Assembly: GCA_015207155.1 (NCBI GenBank)
Contig: JADEXK010000014.1
Span: 33,892 to 97,891, forward strand
Source: Nostocales cyanobacterium LEGE 11386
Lineage (GTDB): Bacteria > Cyanobacteriota > Cyanobacteriia > Cyanobacteriales > Nostocaceae
Length of the DNA stretch: 64,000 bases
Direction: 5' to 3'
Shown here: positions 37,163 through 46,604 of the stretch, one piece after another
How positions within the stretch are numbered: the stretch's first letter is position 1
Layout: each line of letters starts with the position of its first letter
The notes under the pieces: model-generated
Databases searched by the model: none
Told to the model about the DNA's origin: nothing
Seen by the model: only the letters and a program-made list of their open reading frames with translations
Translations under genes and position numbers: made by a program

Positions 37163-40100
37163 TTATTCTATTTTTTGTGTGCTGGCGAAAAAATCAAGAT
37201 AAGTATCAGCAACTATATCAGAGGCAAAGAGATTATTAAATACATAAGTAGTATTCATTTTATGCAAATTTAATAATTCTTCATTATTTATGTAAAGCAA
37301 CATTGCCGCAATTAGTTGATCTTGATTAACTTCTCCTGAAGGTTGAAGCGGTACAATGATTCCAGCATCTTTACCGTCCAAAGAAATCATTTCTGCAATT
37401 GAACCTTTGTCTGTTGCAATTGTGGGTTTACTGCAAGCAAGATATTCTATAATTGTTGATGGTAATGATTCGGATATAAAACGTGTTGGCAGTAAACCCA
37501 CATCACAAAATGCAATGATTTCTGTAGGATATTGTACTTCTTTTCTAAATTCTATCTCGGCAATATCTTGGTAGCTTAATTGCAAATGTTGAGCATAGTC
37601 GCTGTATCCTATGAGGATTAGCTTTGCAGTTTTGTGATCACGTTTTTCTGGTGGTAATTGATTAATAAATATAATTGATTTAATCGCTTCTTCCCAACCT
37701 TTCTCAGGAATAGCACGGGAACAGAGACAGAAAATAAAATCTCCTGTTTGACGATGAACTATAGATGAAGATGGAATGTGAAGATCATCTTTACTCAAAC
37801 CGTTAAATAGTTGCTTAACGTGTTTTGGTAGGGCAATATTCTGCTTTTGAAAACATTTAATGTTGCGCTCGGTAGAATAGCATATACCTGTCGCAGACTG
37901 CATTAAAGGACGAATCAATTGTTTAAACTCTACATCCCAACATGGATTTGCTAAAAGTCCCTCATAGCATCCATGCATTCGGATAAACCACGGAAGTTCT
38001 AATTCTTGATTTAATTTATAAACAAAGCGGTCTGCCCACCAAACGTGAGATAAAATAACATCTATCTGGTGCAGGCGGATCAAATCGCGGACTACCTGCA
38101 AACGTAATTCGCCTTCAGAAATTTGACTAGGATTGTTGAGTGGTTGTTCTTGGCAGTTTGACCAAGAGTTTGGCTCTAGAGAACCCTCAAGGAAGACTAC
38201 ACTTTTATCTACTAAACCGATAATGTCATGGCTATATAAGTCAGGTCTGGCGTTACAGAGAAAAACTCGGTTTTTCTTGGCAAATTCATTAGCCAAGCGG
38301 ATACCTGCAATTTGCCCACCACCAACTTCAGCATCACCAATTACAACTAATATGTTCAGTTTATTTGGTAGCGCAGAATATTCATGATGCAAGATTTTTT
38401 GAATACGTTCTATGTTGGGTTGAAGATTTTCATTCTGAGTAAATTTAGGTCTATATACTTTTTTGCGAATTGCTAAATCATAATACTCATATATTGTTCT
38501 TCCCAAGCTTTCGGAGATCCGATTCAAAGATATTTTAGTTGTCTCATATATTTCTGCTTTAACTTCCAAAATTTCTTGTATACCTTTTTCCTGTGATTCT
38601 ATTTTATTGGTGACAGTCTCTAAATGCCTACGGTGAAAATTCAGGGTCTCTGAGACAAATGCTATCTTTCCTTGCTTTAATAAGCTGATATAAAAAAACC
38701 AATCACCTGTGAACCGAAATGAAGCCAGTTTTGCGGTAAAACTAGAAGACTTGGGTTTGCGAAACACAACTGCGCTAGCATTGGGAATGGTATTTTTTAA
38801 GCTGAGAATATCTTGGATTTCTGTGATTCCTTCATTAAAATATGATGTTTGCCATTTTTCGAGAGAAATATCGTTGGTGTAGAAAAGATAATTTGGTGCG
38901 AACAATTGATTATGCTCACCCACAGGTGCTGATTGAGAGTAAGCCAGTACGATATCTGGATCAAAGAAAGTAGATACTAATTTTTCCAGAAATTTTGACT
39001 CACAGTAATCATCAGCTTCAGCAATCCAAATTAAATCGCCACTACAAGCTTCTAAACCTTTAATCCACTGCTTAAATGGACTACCACTATTTTCTGTATT
39101 TTCAATAAATTTGAAATAAATATGCGATTTTTCGGCGATTTTTCGGGCTTTCTCTAAACTGTCGTCTTGGGAAGCATCATCTAAAAAAATAATTTCATCT
39201 GGCTTAAGAGTTTGGCTTAAAATTGTTTGCAGACGTTGCTCTATATATTGACTATAATTATAGTTAGGAACGATTACTGAAATTTTAAATTGTTGTGATG
39301 GGCAGTAATTAAAGTCACTTTTGAAGATGTTAACAATTTGCTCAGAAAATCGATTCCACGTCAGATGCTGCTCAATTAAATTCTTGGCATTTAATGATAT
39401 TTTTTCTCGACGTTCTTGATCTGAAACCAGAGAGATAATTTCTTGCACCATTGCATCGACGTTGAGATATTCTACAGATACTCCACACTCGTTAGGATAA
39501 ATTTCTGTAGCACCACCGCCTCCTTCAAAAGCTATGACTGGTAGACCACAACTCATGGCTTCTAGATTAACCAGTGGGAAGGGATCTTCACGTGATGTCA
39601 ATAAAAATATATCCGCGCCAGCAAAATAATTTGATGTATCATTTCTTGGTCCTGCGAAAATAATCTGGTTTTCTATACCCATGACTTTTGTGTCATGAAG
39701 TAACCAATTGCGGAAAATATCATCGTAGCATTTACCAATCCAGATAAACCAAATGTTAGTAACATTACCCGAATTTAGCACTCGTTTTGCCACCTGAACA
39801 AACAGATCGCTTCCTTTACGCATATCAACTGTGCCACAGCCCAAAATGATCAAAGCATCATTTGGCAAGCTAAACTCTTGCCTGAGTTTTTTTCTAGCAT
39901 TTTCAGGATCGATGTGGGCAAAGTTTTTGGCGGGTGCAGCATAAACTGTTGAAAATAGCTGCTGATCTACTCCATAATATTTCGCAAGTGAAGATTTGAC
40001 AAACTCAGAAACAACAATAGTTTTTCGGGAATGTTTGATAATCTTTTCAAAACTTGGTTTGCCTTCTAAGTATGTTTCAATAGATGTTGGCAATTCGTGT

Positions 40101-41923
40101 AACCAAGCCAAAACAGGAATTTTGTTTTCATCACAAGCTTTATTGATGTGGGAGATGGCGGCTGTGTTACATATCGCAACGCTACTGTGAGAGAATTGAC
40201 GGAAACTAGAGAGAACATCTTGCAAAATCTGGTCTTTGTAAAGATTAGATTTTGCCAGTTTGCTTAAGTTTAACGTGGGAGCATACTTAGCAAATTCTTC
40301 TTCCATTTCTTCTCCACGATCTAAAATAACCCAGCAATCAAAATCCGGTTGATTTACTAATTCTTTCAACAGCATTAGTAAGCAAATTGGCGCGCCTGTG
40401 CGGGTGGCATCATGAGAGATTAATAATATTTTAAAGTGTTTACAACCTTGCGGTTTATGTTTAATTAGCTGTTGCCAAGGTAGTTCTAAAAAGTCGGATT
40501 TCGTTTGTTGTTGAGGTGGCGAAGATGAGATGACTTCTAAAAAGCCATATTTACACACCTTGGCTATTGCATAACCAATACCTCTGGTTTTTAAGATGGT
40601 TGATAAAAATTTTACTTTGACGATTAATTTCTTAAAAAAAAACTTGCTATTTTGTGACGTATTATTTTTATCTAGACCAAATAACCCTTTTATTTTAAAC
40701 CATAGCTTTCGCATTTTCCAAAACTTGCTGGTTTCCATTGCGGCGATAGTGATCTGCGATCGCTCCAATTGTGCTTGAGTTTGCTGTAGTTGAGATTGCG
40801 ATCGCTCTAGTTCAGTCTGTGTTTGTTGCATTTGGAACTGCGATCGCTCGAATTCTGTCTGTGTTTGTTGCATTTGGAACTGCGATCGCTCGAATTCTGT
40901 CTGTGTTTGTTGTAGCTGAAACTGCGATCGCTCGAATTCCGTTTCGGTTTGTTGTAGTTGGAACTGCGATCGCGCTAACTCTGTTTCAGTTTGTTGCAGT
41001 TGAGATTGTAACCGCGCTAACTCCGCCTCAGTTTGCTGTATTTGCAACTGAGATCGCTCTAATTCTCTTTTGGAATGATTACTAATTTTGTAAACATCAA
41101 GCCAATCTTGTAGCATCCAGTCTCTAAAAGAAATGTCAGTTTCCAACACATTTAAATTCACTGACTGGTATTTTATATCAGCTAGATTGTTCAAATCATT
41201 ATATAATTCCACTGCTTCTGGAAAAAACTTTTTAATTAGCATCTGCCTGTGAGAGTTTGATGCTAAATTTTTCATCAATGATTTATCTACAATACCTTCA
41301 TTAGGCTCATTCAGTTTGATGCCAAATTTCTGTTCACATAATTTTGAAATAACAGTATGGTTAGCAATTATAGTATCAGTATTTAATAAAATAGTTTGCT
41401 CTGGAAACTGATGATAAAAATTTAGGATAATGTGGTTATAGTGCATCCAAATTTGTAAAGCATATTTAGGATTACTAGAAAATATTACATCTCCCCGACG
41501 ATATAAAGAATCGACTACTTCCCAAGGTGATCTAAATGTAAATATAAAATATGCTTGCGGTAGTAAATTTCTCCAAAAATCCAGGAAAAGAGTGGTACGT
41601 GGGTCTTTCCATCCCCAACAATTTGTTGTTGAGTTTTCTGCTATTATTATTTTTGCTTTATCAAGCAATTGCTGTGGTGTCTGAATATTGTTTTGTATTG
41701 TCCATCCTTCCTGACTAATACCTTGAGAACGCAAAGCATATTCATGAAAACCTACAAAATCTAGGTTTTCAAAATGACCTTTTGGGTTACTATGAGCTGC
41801 ACCCATCAATCTTTCACCTATATGCACTCCCGCACTTTGCATCAATGATGCGGTGAGAGAAGTTCCAGAACGATGCATTCCCGTAATTATGAAAATAGCA
41901 GATTTGTTCTCTTGATTTATCAT
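37163..41923 (-). CDS. Giant fusion: sulfotransferase, repeat coiled coil, GT4, GT2, GT4
   Basis: This 1586-residue cytoplasmic protein combines several enzymes. Residues 10-270 form a sulfotransferase-like domain, with the PAPS 5'-phosphate loop in ITGMHRSGTSLTASLM and the 3'-phosphate region around FRSPWEVVDS. Residues 286-394 form a coiled coil made of eight 14-residue repeats (LQQTETELARSQFQ type). A GT4 domain follows (about 490-860; ILLISHDATRTGAP and SREDPFPLVNLEAMSCGLPV). A GT2 domain lies at about 878-1120 (ISVIVPNYNYSQYI, then DDASQDDS and AEADDYCES). A second GT4-like domain lies at about 1185-1580. Such a protein could build and sulfate a repeating glycan on one scaffold. cysC, which makes the sulfate donor PAPS, lies 28 bases upstream. 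Donors and acceptors are unknown. Confidence 0.87.
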   Translation of the reverse strand: MINQENKSAIFIITGMHRSGTSLTASLMQSAGVHIGERLMGAAHSNPKGHFENLDFVGFHEYALRSQGISQEGWTIQNNIQTPQQLLDKAKIIIAENSTTNCWGWKDPRTTLFLDFWRNLLPQAYFIFTFRSPWEVVDSLYRRGDVIFSSNPKYALQIWMHYNHIILNFYHQFPEQTILLNTDTIIANHTVISKLCEQKFGIKLNEPNEGIVDKSLMKNLASNSHRQMLIKKFFPEAVELYNDLNNLADIKYQSVNLNVLETDISFRDWMLQDWLDVYKISNHSKRELERSQLQIQQTEAELARLQSQLQQTETELARSQFQLQQTETEFERSQFQLQQTQTEFERSQFQMQQTQTEFERSQFQMQQTQTELERSQSQLQQTQAQLERSQITIAAMETSKFWKMRKLWFKIKGLFGLDKNNTSQNSKFFFKKLIVKVKFLSTILKTRGIGYAIAKVCKYGFLEVISSSPPQQQTKSDFLELPWQQLIKHKPQGCKHFKILLISHDATRTGAPICLLMLLKELVNQPDFDCWVILDRGEEMEEEFAKYAPTLNLSKLAKSNLYKDQILQDVLSSFRQFSHSSVAICNTAAISHINKACDENKIPVLAWLHELPTSIETYLEGKPSFEKIIKHSRKTIVVSEFVKSSLAKYYGVDQQLFSTVYAAPAKNFAHIDPENARKKLRQEFSLPNDALIILGCGTVDMRKGSDLFVQVAKRVLNSGNVTNIWFIWIGKCYDDIFRNWLLHDTKVMGIENQIIFAGPRNDTSNYFAGADIFLLTSREDPFPLVNLEAMSCGLPVIAFEGGGGATEIYPNECGVSVEYLNVDAMVQEIISLVSDQERREKISLNAKNLIEQHLTWNRFSEQIVNIFKSDFNYCPSQQFKISVIVPNYNYSQYIEQRLQTILSQTLKPDEIIFLDDASQDDSLEKARKIAEKSHIYFKFIENTENSGSPFKQWIKGLEACSGDLIWIAEADDYCESKFLEKLVSTFFDPDIVLAYSQSAPVGEHNQLFAPNYLFYTNDISLEKWQTSYFNEGITEIQDILSLKNTIPNASAVVFRKPKSSSFTAKLASFRFTGDWFFYISLLKQGKIAFVSETLNFHRRHLETVTNKIESQEKGIQEILEVKAEIYETTKISLNRISESLGRTIYEYYDLAIRKKVYRPKFTQNENLQPNIERIQKILHHEYSALPNKLNILVVIGDAEVGGGQIAGIRLANEFAKKNRVFLCNARPDLYSHDIIGLVDKSVVFLEGSLEPNSWSNCQEQPLNNPSQISEGELRLQVVRDLIRLHQIDVILSHVWWADRFVYKLNQELELPWFIRMHGCYEGLLANPCWDVEFKQLIRPLMQSATGICYSTERNIKCFQKQNIALPKHVKQLFNGLSKDDLHIPSSSIVHRQTGDFIFCLCSRAIPEKGWEEAIKSIIFINQLPPEKRDHKTAKLILIGYSDYAQHLQLSYQDIAEIEFRKEVQYPTEIIAFCDVGLLPTRFISESLPSTIIEYLACSKPTIATDKGSIAEMISLDGKDAGIIVPLQPSGEVNQDQLIAAMLLYINNEELLNLHKMNTTYVFNNLFASDIVADTYLDFFASTQKIE
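40756..41070. repeat. 42-base minisatellite with a HIP1 site in each unit
   Basis: Eight units of 42 bases encode the 14-residue coiled-coil repeat of the giant transferase. Perfect GCGATCGC octamers occur at 40756, 40798, 40840, 40882, 40924 and 40966, exactly 42 bases apart. Degenerate versions lie at 41008 and 41050. Confidence 0.95.
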
Positions 41924-41951
41924 AAGTTCCTTTCGTAATTAATGAATTATT

Positions 41952-42521
41952 TTAATTAATATCAATAAGTTTTAAATGATGCAGATATTTCAGTATTTTT
42001 TCCACTGATTGATTGACATCTTCCTCATAAGTTTTAAGCACAATATCAGGACTTACAGGAGTTTCATATGGTGAAGAAATTCCTGTGAATTCGGTAATTT
42101 CACCAGATATAGCTCTCTGATATAAACCTTTGGGATCTCTTTTTATGCACTCTTCTAAAGGACAATCTACATAAATTTCTATGAATTTTCCTAATGATTG
42201 TCTTAGCTTATCTCTTGTAGCATTGAAAGGAGAAATTAAAGCAACAATTGTATTAATATTATGTTTATTTAACAAACTACAAAGATAGCCAACTCTCAAG
42301 ACGTTAGTTTCTCTATCTTTAGGAGAAAAACCTAAATCACTAGATAAATGCTTGCGAATTACATCTCCATCTAAGACCTCACAGGATACAGATAAATTAT
42401 TTAAAGCTTTTGATAGTTCTGTAGCAATTGTAGATTTACCTGCTCCAGACAGACCTGTCAACCAACAAGTAAAACCTGGACTTACCAAGGTTTGATTTGG
42501 CTTTGTAACCTGATTTTCCAT
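41952..42521 (-). CDS. cysC: Adenylylsulfate kinase
   Basis: CysC phosphorylates APS to PAPS, the universal sulfate donor. The 189 residues are normal for the bacterial enzyme. Walker A is GLSGAGKST at residues 23-31, DGDVIRKHLSSDLGFSPKDRE (residues about 51-71) holds the APS-binding Arg and Asp, and SPFNATRDKLR (near 98) and the lid DPKGLYQRA (near 129-137) follow. It sits two bases after the Wzt gene and 28 bases before the sulfotransferase-containing giant protein, so its product is probably used for glycan sulfation. A location inside a polysaccharide operon, away from sat, supports a specialised rather than assimilatory role. Confidence 0.92.
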   Translation of the reverse strand: MENQVTKPNQTLVSPGFTCWLTGLSGAGKSTIATELSKALNNLSVSCEVLDGDVIRKHLSSDLGFSPKDRETNVLRVGYLCSLLNKHNINTIVALISPFNATRDKLRQSLGKFIEIYVDCPLEECIKRDPKGLYQRAISGEITEFTGISSPYETPVSPDIVLKTYEEDVNQSVEKILKYLHHLKLIDIN

Positions 42522-42523
42522 AG

Positions 42524-43921
42524 TTATTTTATTGATGATGCTGACTTTGAATTTTGGTTATTCTTAGCAAAAGAGATATCAGGCTCTATACAAAAATCTA
42601 TTATTCCTGTTGCCAAATTATCATCTTCTGGTTGAACTCGAAACATAGCAATATCTATATGTCTATCAAGGAATTGCTCACTACCATCTACATTTCCCAC
42701 AACACCTGCATTTAAAAAATATACTCCAGGCTGAAGTAAACAGTTGAATTTAAATTCAACTTCCACAATTGCGCCTTTATCTAAATATTCTATTGGTTGA
42801 CATGTAGTATGAGAAACTGCTCCTCCTAGCTCCAAACCACTTACAGTTTTAATTAACATTCCGAATCTAACTCGATAAGCTGTATTAATAAAACTAACTT
42901 GATACTTGTATATATATTTATGTCTTGCACACAGAATATTAACTAACTTACCATCTAACGTTGTGATATGTGAATTTTCTATCTTAGCTCCACGAGATAT
43001 ATAAGATATTGTACTTTTGGGTATTAAATTGGGGTCATATTGACTAAGAGATTCTTGTTTTTTAGTTTCCTGATGATTTTGTTTTTCTTCAATACCATGA
43101 ATAATAGATAAATTTTTTTCTTCATGAACAGAATGATAATTATTCAAATCACGAATTTCTTGCTTAAGTCTTTCTAGCTGGTCAGTTGGTGCGTATATGA
43201 GCTTTTGATACTTTGATACTACAATTTTTGGAGAGGCAGAAAGCAAAAGTTCTCCATGATGCATTAAAATTGCAGACTTGCATAGTTCCACAATGGAGGA
43301 TGCTGAATGAGAAACAAATAAAATTGTTCCTCCTTGTTCTTGAATTGATTGAATTCTAGCAAAGCATTTACGTTGGAAAGCTTCGTCTCCAACAGAAAGA
43401 GCTTCATCAACAATCAAAATATCAGGAGTAGTGCTTGTTGCCACAGCAAATGCTAACCTAACAAACATACCGCTAGAATATGTCTTCACAGGTTGGTCAA
43501 TAAAATCTCCAATATCTGCAAACGCAACAATATCATCAAATTTAGCAATAATTTCTTCTTTTTTAAGTCCTAGTAATTGAGCATTAAAAAATATATTTTG
43601 CCTACCAGTAAACTCTAAATTAAAACCACTACCTAATTCTAATAATGCTGCGACTCGACCGTTAATTTGAATATCCCCGGTTGTAGGTGTAAGTGTCCCC
43701 GCAATAATTTGCAGTAGGGTACTTTTCCCAGAACCGTTTTTTCCCACAATTCCTATTGTCTGTCCTTTGTAAATATCAAAACTAATATCTTGCAGTGCCC
43801 AAAACGTATCTGCTCTACTTTTTCCAGGTAGCAAAATTTCCTTGAGCCTATCTACCGGACGAGCATATCGCTTGTAGCATTTCGAGATATTTTTCAGTGA
43901 AATTGCAATCTCCTCACCCAT
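42524..43921 (-). CDS. ABC transporter ATP-binding protein of polysaccharide export (Wzt type)
   Basis: Cytoplasmic ATPase that powers export of O-antigen or capsule chains with the Wzm-like permease. From ATG at 43921 it has 465 residues. The longer frame from GTG at 43933 adds only four. Walker A is GKNGSGKS (near residue 60), the signature region is YSSGMFVRLAFA (near 150), Walker B is PDILIVDEALSVGDE (near 168) and the switch His is in FVSHSASS. After residue 240 comes a linker and then a C-terminal beta-sandwich domain (about 320-440), which in Wzt binds the modified chain end. It follows the permease gene by 94 bases and precedes cysC by two. Confidence 0.9.
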   Translation of the reverse strand: MGEEIAISLKNISKCYKRYARPVDRLKEILLPGKSRADTFWALQDISFDIYKGQTIGIVGKNGSGKSTLLQIIAGTLTPTTGDIQINGRVAALLELGSGFNLEFTGRQNIFFNAQLLGLKKEEIIAKFDDIVAFADIGDFIDQPVKTYSSGMFVRLAFAVATSTTPDILIVDEALSVGDEAFQRKCFARIQSIQEQGGTILFVSHSASSIVELCKSAILMHHGELLLSASPKIVVSKYQKLIYAPTDQLERLKQEIRDLNNYHSVHEEKNLSIIHGIEEKQNHQETKKQESLSQYDPNLIPKSTISYISRGAKIENSHITTLDGKLVNILCARHKYIYKYQVSFINTAYRVRFGMLIKTVSGLELGGAVSHTTCQPIEYLDKGAIVEVEFKFNCLLQPGVYFLNAGVVGNVDGSEQFLDRHIDIAMFRVQPEDDNLATGIIDFCIEPDISFAKNNQNSKSASSIK

Positions 43922-44014
43922 ACCACAACACACTTACAAATAACACATCATCACACACTGCATATTTCACATTACCACTAGGCTGATTTCAGACTATTTG
44001 GACAGTGAAACTTT

Positions 44015-44860
44015 CTACAACACATCTGCAAAAGCCGGACGTAATCGCTTATAAACCGCAAATCCACAACAAAATATCACTACTGCGATCACACTAGCAA
44101 CTCCCCATTCCCCCCAATGCTGCACCTCCCCAACTAAAATTAAATCACGATAAACTTCGGCGATCGCCGTCAAGGGATTTAACCAAAATACCCAATTACG
44201 CCAGGCTTCGGGAATTGCTGAGGCAGGATAAATAATTGGTGTTAAATACATCCAAATATTTAAAACTACTCCCAGTGTCTGCGGGATATCACGCAAAAAG
44301 ACCGTTAATCCAGCAGCCAAATAACCCAAACCTGCCGTTAACAACAACTGCGTTAACCAGACTAAGGGTAACAGCGCTAACGTAGTATGTAAAGTATGAG
44401 CTTGTATCGCCACAAAAAAAATCAACGCCATTAAGCCAAAAGAACTTTCGATAAACGTTGATAAAATTGGCACTAAGGGCAACAAAGCCAAGGGAAATAC
44501 CACCTTTTTGACTAAATTTGGCTGTCCTACCACTGAACCAGCAGACTGCATTAGTCCACCTGAAAAAGCAATCCAGGGAAGCAAACCAGCAAATAGCCAC
44601 AATCCAAAAGTGAAATTACTTTCTGGCAGACTTGTAAGAGTTAGCTTAACTCTTAACACAATCGAAAATACATAGGTGTAAATCAGTAATTGTGATAGCT
44701 GATTTACCAAAGGCCAAAAATTGCCCAGAATAGAACCTTTGTACCGCGCTTCTAAGTCTCGCCGTACTAGAGTTCTGAGTAAATCGAACTTAGCCCATAA
44801 CTGCTCATTTATTGGCAGGATACGTCTCAGTGTCCCAGCCTTACGTACAGCGCGCCGCAT
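44015..44860 (-). CDS. ABC transporter permease of polysaccharide export (Wzm type)
   Basis: This inner-membrane protein of ABC-2 type has 281 residues. The amphipathic N-terminus (LWAKFDLLRTLVRRDLEARYKGS) is followed by about six membrane segments (about residues 50-75, 85-105, 130-155, 160-185, 195-215 and 245-265). NPLTAIAEVYRDLIL in the last part is typical for Wzm/KpsM-like permeases. I use the ATG at 44860; TTG at 44872 and GTG at 44869 are alternatives. It is the first gene of the minus-strand polysaccharide island and forms the exporter with the Wzt-like ATPase downstream. Confidence 0.9.
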   Translation of the reverse strand: MRRAVRKAGTLRRILPINEQLWAKFDLLRTLVRRDLEARYKGSILGNFWPLVNQLSQLLIYTYVFSIVLRVKLTLTSLPESNFTFGLWLFAGLLPWIAFSGGLMQSAGSVVGQPNLVKKVVFPLALLPLVPILSTFIESSFGLMALIFFVAIQAHTLHTTLALLPLVWLTQLLLTAGLGYLAAGLTVFLRDIPQTLGVVLNIWMYLTPIIYPASAIPEAWRNWVFWLNPLTAIAEVYRDLILVGEVQHWGEWGVASVIAVVIFCCGFAVYKRLRPAFADVL

Positions 44861-45040
44861 TATTCGCACCAATTTCTACTCCTCATTACCCACACACTTA
44901 ATTGCCATCAATGAAGCTGACTATTTTATGAAAGTTCCCTTAGGTGATTTTTGGTATAAATCATAGATAGTATAGAGTATTTTAATTGCTAGTTATCTGC
45001 GTGATTATACAATGAATCAACTATATCTAAATATATTGGC

Positions 45041-45799
45041 TTAACTTAAACTATCAGGGTCAATTCCTTGCGATCGCAAATACTCAGCCAGTCGTTCAGC
45101 CCGTTGGCGTTCCTGTTCAGCCCGTTGGCATTCTTGTTCAGCCCGTTGGCGTTCTTGTTCAGCCCGTTGACGTTCTTGTTCAGCCCGTTGGCGTTCCTGT
45201 TCAGCCCGTTGACGTTCTTGTTGTAATTGTGCTGATAATTCCGTAGGTATGAGTAATTTATCACCAGTATCTAACCTATAGAATCCCAGTAACTCCCCCT
45301 CAACTATCACCCTTAATGCCAAAGGTTGACAGATTCCATCCTTAATTAATTGATAAGTTTCCCCCTCTAATCTATATCCCCGTAACTTTTCTGGAATCCA
45401 TTCTCCTTTGGGGTCAAATAACCAGTATTCTAAAATTCCTAACTGTTCATAAAGGTTTTTCTTTTGCTCTTGGTCTTGTTGTTGAGTTCCTTGAGAAGTC
45501 ATTTCAAATACTACCTGGGGAACTTGACCTTCCTCCCAAACTTTATAGCTATCCCGACCCCCAGGCGGCACATCAAAAATTACCATGACATCTGGGGCAA
45601 CTCTTAATTTGGGAAAACCCTGAGCATAGTAGAGAAATTGGTTAGCGAGGACTGTGGCTTGTCTACCTGCTAGATATTGTTTTATTACTTCTAGGGTAGT
45701 CAGAATTGCGTAGAGATGGGTATAGGTTTCTGCCAAAGGTTCACCGTCTGCACTAGGATATTCAATATGCGGATTGACTAATTTTATGGTGGTGGTCAT
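45041..45799 (-). CDS. Uma2 family protein with C-terminal charged heptad repeats (copy 1)
   Basis: This 252-residue protein has a DUF820/Uma2 domain (about 1-185), with APDVMVIFDVPPGG (acidic site near residue 75), VPQVVFEMTS (Glu site near 97) and GILEYWLFDPKGEW. After STELSAQLQ comes a run of five seven-residue repeats (RAEQERQ), followed by the terminal RLAEYLRSQGIDPDSLS. The repeats should form a charged coiled coil for oligomerisation. Two further paralogues lie directly upstream with the same domain order and orientation, so this is a tandem-duplicated family. Function is not established for the family. Confidence 0.85.
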   Translation of the reverse strand: MTTTIKLVNPHIEYPSADGEPLAETYTHLYAILTTLEVIKQYLAGRQATVLANQFLYYAQGFPKLRVAPDVMVIFDVPPGGRDSYKVWEEGQVPQVVFEMTSQGTQQQDQEQKKNLYEQLGILEYWLFDPKGEWIPEKLRGYRLEGETYQLIKDGICQPLALRVIVEGELLGFYRLDTGDKLLIPTELSAQLQQERQRAEQERQRAEQERQRAEQERQRAEQECQRAEQERQRAERLAEYLRSQGIDPDSLS

Positions 45800-45811
45800 A
45801 GCTGCTTCATA

Positions 45812-46567
45812 TTAAGGTAGGTTGTCTGGATCTATTCCTTGCGAGCGCAAATACTCAGCCAGCCGTTCAGCCCGTTGGCGTTCCTGTTCAGCCCGTTGGC
45901 GTTCTTGTTCAACTTCCTCTTTTGGGGTTAGCACCCAACCTTCTGCATTGTACCAACGCAACCATAAACCGTTTGTCTGCTGATAAGTTCCTTGCCAAAG
46001 ACCCAATCCTAGTTCTATCTCTGCCAACCAAAATCGGTTTTCTGCTAGAGATATTGCCTCGTAATGAGCGCCAATGAGTCGAAACACACGCAAGTTATTT
46101 TCGTAGCGGTCATAGACAACGTAGTAGGGGACCCGCAGAATACGTTCATAAACTTCCCATTTAGTTGGGGGTTTGTTTACTTCTCGTAGTGTTTTCCCTA
46201 AATCTTCTAGTTCTGTACCTGGTGAAAGTAGTTCCACTACTAAAAATGGTGCAACTCCCTCTTGCCAAATCACATAACTTAAACGTAAGTCTTGTTGTTG
46301 ACTAGCACTTGGTACTCCCAAAACCATGTACCAATCTGGGCGCTTATACCACAAAGTATGGCGGGGGTCATAGTAAAGGTTTAAGTCGCTAGCAAGTAAA
46401 ATTTCTTCAGATGAATAGTTAGCAGGCTGACAAGTCTCACTGAGTAAATCTGCCTGAATGCAATGAAATTCGTCCGGCAAGCCTGATTCTCCCACTAATT
46501 CACTGGGTAAATCATACATTGTGGGCATGGTTTTTTGTGGGGAAAGGGGTGGATCAGGTTGATACAT
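45812..46567 (-). CDS. Uma2 family protein with charged C-terminal repeats (copy 2)
   Basis: This 251-residue relative of copy 1 is more divergent in the catalytic-like core. It contains LYYDPRHTLWYKRPDWYMVLG (acidic site near residue 68), PFLVVELLSPGTE (Glu near 98) and LRVPYYVVYDRY. A shorter run of two RAEQERQ-type heptads precedes the same terminal segment RLAEYLRSQGIDPDNLP. The shared tail suggests exchange of the repeat region between the tandem genes. It starts at an ATG, 12 bases upstream of copy 1 on the minus strand. Confidence 0.84.
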   Translation of the reverse strand: MYQPDPPLSPQKTMPTMYDLPSELVGESGLPDEFHCIQADLLSETCQPANYSSEEILLASDLNLYYDPRHTLWYKRPDWYMVLGVPSASQQQDLRLSYVIWQEGVAPFLVVELLSPGTELEDLGKTLREVNKPPTKWEVYERILRVPYYVVYDRYENNLRVFRLIGAHYEAISLAENRFWLAEIELGLGLWQGTYQQTNGLWLRWYNAEGWVLTPKEEVEQERQRAEQERQRAERLAEYLRSQGIDPDNLP

Positions 46568-46604
46568 GATTGCTACCTCAACAATATTAAAAGCAGGTTT
46601 TTCC

